Below the pieces are notes generated by a model. That model saw nothing but the letters and a program-made list of their open reading frames with translations. It was not told where the DNA came from and ran no database searches. Of a DNA stretch of 64,000 nt, positions 15,626 through 22,327 are shown one piece after another; the stretch's first letter is position 1; every line of letters begins with the position of its first letter. A program made the translations under genes and the position numbers. Source of the stretch: Clostridia bacterium (GTDB lineage: Bacteria; Bacillota_A; Clostridia; UMGS1883); contig JAFUJZ010000001.1 in NCBI GenBank assembly GCA_017467965.1, positions 1-64,000 of the forward strand, in the 5' to 3' direction.

Positions 15626-16502
15626 TTGAGCTCTTTTCTAAGTCTTCTAACTCATCCTTATCAAAGAGGTGCTTTTGGTTACAAAACTGGCAACAAACCT
15701 CCGCTTGTCCGTCCTCTTCAATCATGGCACGGAGTTCTTCTTTTCCAAGGCTTATGAGTGCTTTTGCCATTCTTTCCTCAGAACAGTCGCATTCATACTT
15801 AGGTTCCATTTCGTCAAAGAACTCAATCTCGTAGCCCTTTAAAAGCATTTCAACTATATCACGGGGAGTCTTGCCCTGTTCAATCAGCTTGGGTACTTCG
15901 CCGATTTCACTTATCGCCTTTTCAACACGGTCAATATCCTCGTCCATTGCACCCGGCAAAAGCTGAATAATGAAACCGCCTGCACTTCTCACGCTAAGGT
16001 CTGTGTCTACAATAACACCGAGTGCCACAGCAGAAGGAAGCTGTTCACTCTTTGCGTAGTAATATGTCAAATCCTCTGCAATTTCGCCTGTTACCAAATC
16101 AACCTGACCAACATAGGGCTCTTTCATGCCAAAATCACGGATAACAGACAAATAACCCTCACGGCCCACAGCACCGCCAACATCCAAGTGTCCGTTTTTC
16201 TTTAAGGGCAAATCAACATACGGGTCACCCGCATAGCCCTTAACTGTCGCCTTGTTGTCACTTACCGCAATAACACGTCCTATAGGGCCGTTACCCTTAA
16301 ACTGCAGTGTTAATGTATCCTCTTCGCCTTTAAGTGTACTTCCTATCATAGCCGCCGCAGTTAAAGCACGACCAACTGCCGCTGCGCTTGTCGGCGAAAA
16401 ATTGTGTATTTTCCTTGCCTTTTCGCAAAGATTTGTAGTACTCGCTGCAATAACTCGTATACTACCACAGCTCGTTATAGCGTTAACAATGTAATCTTTC
16501 AT
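15621..16502 (-). CDS. hslO: Hsp33, redox-regulated molecular chaperone
   Basis: 293 residues, the usual length. The N-terminal domain has the conserved SCGSIRVIAASTT, GRALTAAAM and GGAVGREGYLSVI motifs. The C-terminal zinc redox switch is intact, with CDCSEERM (about 239-246) and CCQFCNQ (about 271-277) giving the CxC and CxxC pairs that bind zinc when reduced and form disulfides under oxidative stress to activate the cytosolic holdase. The start lies one base after the stop of the upstream M42 gene, so it is the last gene of the M42 transcript. Confidence 0.96.
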   Translation of the reverse strand: MKDYIVNAITSCGSIRVIAASTTNLCEKARKIHNFSPTSAAAVGRALTAAAMIGSTLKGEEDTLTLQFKGNGPIGRVIAVSDNKATVKGYAGDPYVDLPLKKNGHLDVGGAVGREGYLSVIRDFGMKEPYVGQVDLVTGEIAEDLTYYYAKSEQLPSAVALGVIVDTDLSVRSAGGFIIQLLPGAMDEDIDRVEKAISEIGEVPKLIEQGKTPRDIVEMLLKGYEIEFFDEMEPKYECDCSEERMAKALISLGKEELRAMIEEDGQAEVCCQFCNQKHLFDKDELEDLEKSSR

Positions 16503-16503
16503 G

Positions 16504-17484
16504 TCAAATTTCCGTTCCTATCATCTGTACTAAAAATTTAATTTCATTCTCCACATCATCCATATGCACGGTTTCCTGAGGCGAATGGATATATCTTGTA
16601 GGTATGCTTGTTGTAGCACTAGGCACACCATTGCCTGTGAGCATAATTGCGCCTGTATCTGTACCGCCAAAGGACGCCGCCTCCAACTGATAAGGGATGT
16701 TTGCCGCCTTTGCACACTTAAGCATAAACTCTCGTGCAACAGGGCTTATAACATAGGACGCATCCCTAACCTTTATAGAGGGTCCCTTGCCGAGTGTAAG
16801 GTCAATAATATTACTTTCAGGCGTATCTCCAACACTTGAAACGTCCACAGCAATTGCCATGTCGGGCTTAATTATTTGTGCGGCAACCTTTGCTCCTCTT
16901 AAACCCAATTCCTCTTGAGTTGTAAACACAGCATAAAAATCATTGGGGCACTCCTTAATCTTTTTAACAGCCTCAATGAGTGCATAGCAGGCTATTCTGT
17001 CGTCCATTGTTTTGCCGCTCACTTTTTTACCTAAAACCATAAAATGACCGTCAAATGCCGCCATATCGCCAATTGATACCATTTTTGCCGCTTCCTCATA
17101 GCTTTCGGCACCTATGTCAACATACAGCTTGTCAAGATTCCAATCACGCATGGGCGTCTTGCCTTCGCCTGAGATGACACCCTCTACTCCATTTTCAAAC
17201 TTTACTGCACGATGAATACAGTTGTGAGGATACACGCCACCCACAGGTGCAAAGCGTACAAAACCGTTCTTATCAATATGTGTTACCATAATGCCAATCT
17301 CGTCCATATGTGCCGCCATCATCAGCTTTTTGCCGTTACCTTTTTTATGGCAAATAAGGTTGCCCATGTTGTCAACCTTTATTTCGTCAACATAGGGTTC
17401 AATTTCATTTTTTATAACCTCGCGCACCTGGTCCTCTCTTCCGGAGGGACCAAAGGCAGATACAATTTTTTTCAACAATTCCAT
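16504..17484 (-). CDS. M42-family metallo-aminopeptidase, copy 1
   Basis: 326 residues, cytoplasmic. The binuclear-metal residues of M42 (tetrahedral TET peptidases, FrvX/YsdC) are visible: H in AAHMDEIG (about 60), D in DDRIACYA (about 172), the E-E pair in TTQEELGLRGA (about 205), D in AVDVSSVGD (about 227) and H in YIHSPQETVHM (about 310). These enzymes trim N-terminal residues from short peptides. AAAGGA precedes the ATG by about ten bases. One of three adjacent M42 genes; a hairpin repeat separates it from copy 2. Confidence 0.93.
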   Translation of the reverse strand: MELLKKIVSAFGPSGREDQVREVIKNEIEPYVDEIKVDNMGNLICHKKGNGKKLMMAAHMDEIGIMVTHIDKNGFVRFAPVGGVYPHNCIHRAVKFENGVEGVISGEGKTPMRDWNLDKLYVDIGAESYEEAAKMVSIGDMAAFDGHFMVLGKKVSGKTMDDRIACYALIEAVKKIKECPNDFYAVFTTQEELGLRGAKVAAQIIKPDMAIAVDVSSVGDTPESNIIDLTLGKGPSIKVRDASYVISPVAREFMLKCAKAANIPYQLEAASFGGTDTGAIMLTGNGVPSATTSIPTRYIHSPQETVHMDDVENEIKFLVQMIGTEI

Positions 17485-17516
17485 ATTTATCGTCCTTTCT
17501 CACTAAAGCCCACTTC

Positions 17517-17598
17517 GGGGACATTCCCTACCCGACGTCATCCCACTTTCTCGTTTTGCCACAAGCAAAATGGAAAATGAATGAATGGGTGTGTCCCC
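17517..17598. repeat. REP-like nested hairpin element
   Basis: Outer arms GGGGACA (17517-17523) and TGTCCCC (17592-17598) enclose a longer imperfect stem, CCCACTTTCTCGTTTTGC against GCAAAATGGAAAATGAATG. The left flank ACTAAAGCCCACT resembles the left end of family A copies 2 and 3, and the right flank TACCTTATAAAAATGTTGT resembles the right flank of family A copy 1. It lies between two M42 genes. Confidence 0.65.
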
Positions 17599-17628
17599 GT
17601 ACCTTATAAAAATGTTGTAATTACCTAA

Positions 17629-18630
17629 TCAAAGTACACTGACAGCACGCAGCATCGCTTTACCCAACGCAATTTGTGCTTCAAAATCCTTTTTATTCAT
17701 CACGCATACCGCTGAGTGTATATATCTGCAAGGTGTGGAAATAACAACCGTCTTTACACCCATACCGCTACGTTGTATGCTGCCGGCATCGGTACCACCC
17801 ATTGTTGTACGTTTTACCTGATAGGGGATGTTATTTTCCTTGGCAACCTTTTTTGCCAGTTCAAACATTTCCCTGTCAGCTACCGCCGCACCATCCATCG
17901 CAGTGAGTGCACATCCCGAGCCAAGATGTGTAACGGTTTTTTCCTCGGGTGTTCCAAAAACGTCTGAGCAGGTTGTTCCTTCAAAAATGATTGCATAATC
18001 CGGCTTTACGAAATTTGCGGCAATAATACTACCACGACAGCCAACCTCTTCCTGCACTGTAAAGGAGGCATACAAATCAAGGTCAGTATCCATTTTCAAA
18101 AGCTCCAAAAGTGCCGCACAGCCTACTTTATCGTCCAAGCCTTTGCACTTTAATAAATTATCGCCGTATTCAACAGCCTCGCTTTCAAAAGTACCGTAGT
18201 CACCCACCTTAACTTTTTTTTCGGCACTCGCCTTGTCCTTAGCACCGATATCAATCACAATGTCACCAGTTGAGAGCATGTTGTCTCTTTCGCCGCCGGA
18301 CTGCAAATGCACTGCCTTAAATCCTGTTATCCCGGGGACTCTGTCCTTGCCAATAGTAACCTTTTTGCCAAGGAGCACCGTTGTAAGTATTCCGCCCACT
18401 GTCTTGAACTTAACAGCACCGCTTTCGGTTATTTTTGATACAATAAATCCAACCTCATCCATATGAGCCGAAAGTAGCACTCTTTTGCCCTTTCCGGGTT
18501 TATGAACAATCACATTGCCCATACTATCCACAAAATGCTCCATATCCTTTACTTCATTAAGGATTAAATCTCTCATTTCATCTTCACAGCCGGAGGGCGA
18601 ATTTGTTTTTAACATTTCCATTAATAGCAT
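17629..18630 (-). CDS. M42-family metallo-aminopeptidase, copy 2
   Basis: 333 residues. Motifs: SAHMDEVGF (H about 57), DDKVGCAAL (D about 166), TVQEEVGCRG (E-E about 197) and RYIHSAVCVM (H about 307). At the position where copy 1 has the metal-ligand Asp, this protein has FEGTTCSDV, a Glu variant seen in many clostridial M42 proteins; activity may still be normal. ATG start with GGGAGGGG seven bases upstream. Its first 10 bases overlap the end of copy 3, indicating translational coupling. Confidence 0.92.
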   Translation of the reverse strand: MLLMEMLKTNSPSGCEDEMRDLILNEVKDMEHFVDSMGNVIVHKPGKGKRVLLSAHMDEVGFIVSKITESGAVKFKTVGGILTTVLLGKKVTIGKDRVPGITGFKAVHLQSGGERDNMLSTGDIVIDIGAKDKASAEKKVKVGDYGTFESEAVEYGDNLLKCKGLDDKVGCAALLELLKMDTDLDLYASFTVQEEVGCRGSIIAANFVKPDYAIIFEGTTCSDVFGTPEEKTVTHLGSGCALTAMDGAAVADREMFELAKKVAKENNIPYQVKRTTMGGTDAGSIQRSGMGVKTVVISTPCRYIHSAVCVMNKKDFEAQIALGKAMLRAVSVL

Positions 18631-19655
18631 AACTGTTCCCCTCCCTTAAACTTAAGAGCCGTATATGCACAAAGATGTGCAATGGCTTCAATATCGCTTA
18701 TGTCTATAACCTCATAGGTTGAGTGCATATAGCGAAGAGGGAACGACAAAAGGCTTACAGGTACACCAAGCCCCGCTACCTGCACCTCCCAGGCGTTCGT
18801 TCCTGTGTTACCATTTTCAACATCACTTGTAACATTTATCTTATATTCGCTCGCCGCATCAAAAATAATTTTATTTAATTTCGGGTGCAAATTTGGTCCT
18901 ACGCTTACCACAACACCGCTGCCCAAATCAAAGCCTTCGGAACTGTTTGCACTTGTGCCAAAGCCCGCGTCAATACAGATTGCCGCATCACACATTGCAG
19001 AAGAACAGATAACCTTTGCACCGCGCATGCCTAATTCTTCCTGCACAGTTATTGCACAAACTATGTCACATTCAATCTTTAAATCCTTTACATATTCAAG
19101 TGTCTTAATTATTGCCGCTACGCCTGCACGGTCGTCAAAGCATCTGCCTGCAACACAGCCTTCAAGCTCTGTAAAGAACGTGTTAAAGCTAATTAAATCA
19201 CCAATTTTAACCTTTTTTTCGGCATCTTCCTTGCTAAAGCCTATATCAACGCTCATGTCCTTCATTTTTATAGCTTTATTTCTGTCGGTTGTAAGATGCG
19301 GAGGCTTGGCACCTATAATACCAAACAAGTCTCCATTTTCAGTATGCACCCATACCTCACTACCGGGGAGGACTTTTTCATCAAAGCCACCAAGCGGCAC
19401 AAAAAGAAGACTGCCTTCTTCACTTATGCCACTTACCATTAAGCCGATTTCGTCCATGTGCGCCTCAAGCATCAATCGTGGTGCGTTTAATTTTCCGCAC
19501 TTGTACGTGCCGATAATATTGCCCATATTATCTGTAAAAACATCCTCGCAACCGTTCTCTTCAAGGAGTTTTTTTATAATCTCACCAACGCCCATTTCAC
19601 TGCCTGCAATAGCCACAGGGTCGGTAAGGGTTTTCAAAAGCTCTTTTGTATCCAT
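18621..19655 (-). CDS. M42-family metallo-aminopeptidase, copy 3
   Basis: 344 residues and the first gene of the M42-M42-M42-hslO run. Motifs: EAHMDEIGLM (H about 65), DDRAGVAAI (D about 176), TVQEELGMRGA (E-E about 208), CIDAGFGTS (D about 230) and RYMHSTYEV (H about 318). Divergence from copies 1 and 2 suggests an old duplication with distinct peptide preferences rather than a recent one. A sigma-A-like promoter lies 30 bases upstream. GGTGG precedes the ATG. Confidence 0.92.
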   Translation of the reverse strand: MDTKELLKTLTDPVAIAGSEMGVGEIIKKLLEENGCEDVFTDNMGNIIGTYKCGKLNAPRLMLEAHMDEIGLMVSGISEEGSLLFVPLGGFDEKVLPGSEVWVHTENGDLFGIIGAKPPHLTTDRNKAIKMKDMSVDIGFSKEDAEKKVKIGDLISFNTFFTELEGCVAGRCFDDRAGVAAIIKTLEYVKDLKIECDIVCAITVQEELGMRGAKVICSSAMCDAAICIDAGFGTSANSSEGFDLGSGVVVSVGPNLHPKLNKIIFDAASEYKINVTSDVENGNTGTNAWEVQVAGLGVPVSLLSFPLRYMHSTYEVIDISDIEAIAHLCAYTALKFKGGEQLCY

Positions 19656-19684
19656 AATTTCACCACCATAATATACTAATTTAT

Positions 19685-19713
19685 ATTATAACCCCAAAAT
19701 CTTCTATTTGCAA
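19685..19713 (-). promoter_or_regulatory. Promoter of the M42-hslO operon
   Basis: Minus-strand TTGCAA, 17 bases, TATAAT. The -10 is perfect and the -35 matches four of six positions. It ends about 30 bases before the first M42 start codon. Confidence 0.6.
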
Positions 19714-19770
19714 TGAAAAAGAATTTTGCAATGAAAAATTCTCTCCACACTTATTCCCTATTCCCTCAAG

Positions 19771-19815
19771 ACTAAACAAAAAGCTTTCGCAAATGCGAAA
19801 GCTTTTTGTTTAGTC
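19771..19815 (-). terminator. Terminator of the htrA gene (bidirectional palindrome)
   Basis: A near-perfect palindrome, ACTAAACAAAAAGCTTTCGC with its complement around a three-base loop. It overlaps the stop codon of the HtrA gene, so the coding end is part of the hairpin. Confidence 0.85.
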
Positions 19816-21243
19816 TTCTATTCCTGCATCTTTTTTACTGCCGAGCTTTATTTCAATTTCTTTTTCAACATATTTATTGTCAGCAAGTCTCTTAACCGTC
19901 AGCACAATTGTCTCGCCCTTTTCATAGTAGCTGAGTCTGTCCTGAAGTGCCGCCATGCTAGACACCGATATACCGTCAATCTTTGTTATGATATCGCCTG
20001 CCTTAAGGCTTGATTTTGCCGCAGGAGAGTTTGCGATTGTTTCCTGTACAAAAATACCAACGGGCATGCCGTATGCCTGTGCCGCAGTGCTTGTTACGTC
20101 AGTACCGTAAATGCCGAGGTAACCACGGTTTTCTTCGTCAACAACTTCTCTTGTCTTAAGGCTCATCAGCTCGCTTATAAGCTCTTCAACGTCTGTAATG
20201 GGGATAGCATAACCCATACCCTCAACACCTGTGGACGAAATTTTCGCACTGTTTATACCAATAAGCTCGCCGCGCATATTTAAGAGTGCACCGCCGCTGT
20301 TACCCGAGTTTATTGCCGCATCGGTCTGTATATATTCGTTAGTAATCATACCGCCGTCAACGCCCTGCATTGTAACCTCACGGTCAACCGCACTTACAAT
20401 ACCGTGCGTCACACTCTGACCGTAACCGAGCGCGTTACCTATGGCAACAACACCGCTGCCAAGCTTTACGTTATCAGAGTTGCCGATTGTGGCAATTCTG
20501 ATTTTAGCACGTGTTTCGTCTGTAATTTCGCTGAGCTTTACTGCAATAACCGCAATATCCTTGTCAGCGTCGTAGCCTTTCACGTTTGCCACATTCATAA
20601 TTGATGTATCGCCGCCCTGAACAGCCGCTTCGTCATGGGAGAAAACAACCGTAAGCTCCTTACTGTCTGCAACAACATGATAATTTGTTACAATCAAAAG
20701 CTCTGTTTCGTTTTCACCTATTATAATACCCGAACCTGAGGATATACTCTCCGTCTGATAATTACCAAAAAACGTTATAACTTCGCTTACGCCCTTGTTT
20801 GTGATAGACACAACACTCGGAAGACAAGCGTCAACAATGTTTTCAATTGTTCCGTTTGCGACAGCCTCAGTCGTATCAGAATAGTTAAGCGTAATCGCCT
20901 CTGCCGTATTGTTCAAAGCGTCCTGTGTAGACTGGATTTGGACAGCTTTGCCTTCACTGAGCTTGTCAAAAATATAATTGACACCCATCCATGTTACTCC
21001 AAAAACAAAGCCTGCTACACACGCACAAAGTGCCGTAACGCAAACCTTTTTTAAAGTGCCGCCCTTTTTCTTTTCTTTCTTGGGCATTTCGGGTATTTTA
21101 GTACTTTCACTTTTGGGTACATCAGCCGTTTCCCACGCGGTTACAGCCTCTTCATATACTTCTGCCTTTTCCTCAATAGGGGGCAGTTCATTTTCACCGA
21201 CTTCGGAATTTGAGCTATTCACATTATCCTTTTCGTCAAACAT
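19810..21243 (-). CDS. HtrA/DegP-like S1C serine protease, membrane-anchored, with PDZ domain
   Basis: 477 residues. An acidic cytosolic N-terminus (1-75) is followed by one transmembrane segment (about 78-100), so the protease faces outward. The trypsin-like domain has the triad H in TNYHVVADS (about 196), D in DADKDIAVIAV (about 230) and S in INSGNSGGALLN (about 313). A single PDZ domain occupies about 365-465 (GIFVQETIANSPA, AGDIITKIDG). Such proteases remove misfolded envelope proteins and in Bacillus are controlled by two-component systems, but no such box was seen here. ATG start with AGGGTG. The family length is typical. Confidence 0.93.
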   Translation of the reverse strand: MFDEKDNVNSSNSEVGENELPPIEEKAEVYEEAVTAWETADVPKSESTKIPEMPKKEKKKGGTLKKVCVTALCACVAGFVFGVTWMGVNYIFDKLSEGKAVQIQSTQDALNNTAEAITLNYSDTTEAVANGTIENIVDACLPSVVSITNKGVSEVITFFGNYQTESISSGSGIIIGENETELLIVTNYHVVADSKELTVVFSHDEAAVQGGDTSIMNVANVKGYDADKDIAVIAVKLSEITDETRAKIRIATIGNSDNVKLGSGVVAIGNALGYGQSVTHGIVSAVDREVTMQGVDGGMITNEYIQTDAAINSGNSGGALLNMRGELIGINSAKISSTGVEGMGYAIPITDVEELISELMSLKTREVVDEENRGYLGIYGTDVTSTAAQAYGMPVGIFVQETIANSPAAKSSLKAGDIITKIDGISVSSMAALQDRLSYYEKGETIVLTVKRLADNKYVEKEIEIKLGSKKDAGIED

Positions 21244-21336
21244 TTTATCACCCTGCCTTTTATAAAAATCCTTATTTATCGATTATTATCTTACACCTTA
21301 ATTGTTAACAAATCAACAACAGCCTATTTAAAATTT

Positions 21337-22146
21337 TTAAACATTAAAATATTTTTTTATAACGTCTACCAAACCGTCCTGGTCGTTACTAGGTGCAATA
21401 TAATCTGCCGCTTCACGACAAGCGTCACAGCCGTTTGCCATTGAAACACCCACACCTGCATATTTTATCATCGACAAATCGTTAAAACCGTCTCCGCAGC
21501 AAACTATGTTTTCTCTTTCTATTCCAAGAATATTTCTAAGCACCTCTAAGGAAGCCGCCTTGTCAACGCCCTCTGGCATAATTTCCACAAAGAAAGGCTC
21601 ACTACGGTAAATGCTCAATTCACCCTTGTATTTTGTGCCCAACTCACTGCATGCCTTTTCTGCCTCCACATTCTCCTTTGTCAAAAGGCACTTGTTTACG
21701 GGGAAATTTACATATTCTACAAAGTTATCAATGCTTCTTAAGCCTATGGAGTTTATCCTCGCCTCAAGGAGCATATATTCGTCAATACGGGTACCCGTGA
21801 TAGCATCGTTGTCCTCATAGGTCATCATACCCATATCGTTTTTGATGCAGTATTCAAAAATTTCTGGTATATATTTTTTATCCAGTACCTTCTGATGCAC
21901 AACCGTATTGTCAGAAAGCCGTGTAATCCTTGCACCGTTATAGCTTAAAACATATCCCGAATATTTCTTAAGTTCCAGCTCCTCACACACTCTCTTTGTG
22001 CCGGGTGTAGGTCTGCCCGATGCAATAACAACAACGTGACCTTCTTCCAAAACACGGGTAATTGCCGCCTTTGTTGCGGGGGTAATCTCCTTTTTTGAGT
22101 TTGTGAGCGTACCGTCAATATCTAAAACAAGCATTTTTCTGTCCAT
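21337..22146 (-). CDS. HAD-superfamily Cof-type phosphatase
   Basis: 269 residues from the ATG giving MDRKMLVLDIDG, chosen because GGAG lies upstream with good spacing; the longer frame lacks a ribosome site. HAD motif I is DIDGTLTNSKK (D8 and D10), motif II is the Ser in VIASGRPTPG, motif III the Lys before AASLEVL, and motif IV GDGFNDLSMIKYAG. The type IIB cap places it in the Cof/YidA group of sugar-phosphate and flavin phosphatases; substrate unknown. Monocistronic by position, divergent from the pectate lyase gene. Confidence 0.9.
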   Translation of the reverse strand: MDRKMLVLDIDGTLTNSKKEITPATKAAITRVLEEGHVVVIASGRPTPGTKRVCEELELKKYSGYVLSYNGARITRLSDNTVVHQKVLDKKYIPEIFEYCIKNDMGMMTYEDNDAITGTRIDEYMLLEARINSIGLRSIDNFVEYVNFPVNKCLLTKENVEAEKACSELGTKYKGELSIYRSEPFFVEIMPEGVDKAASLEVLRNILGIERENIVCCGDGFNDLSMIKYAGVGVSMANGCDACREAADYIAPSNDQDGLVDVIKKYFNV

Positions 22147-22327
22147 ATCATTTACTCCGTTTCTTTTGTTAAAGGTTAGTATATCACCTCTGCATTTAAC
22201 AGTCAATCAAAAACGCGTCTTTTATCCTCTATCCATTATTTTAATTCATCATTTTTATATGTACAACAGCTTTTTAAAATGATAAAATTTTAACAAACAA
22301 AATGTTTACCCGTAAAGGAGTAGAAAT

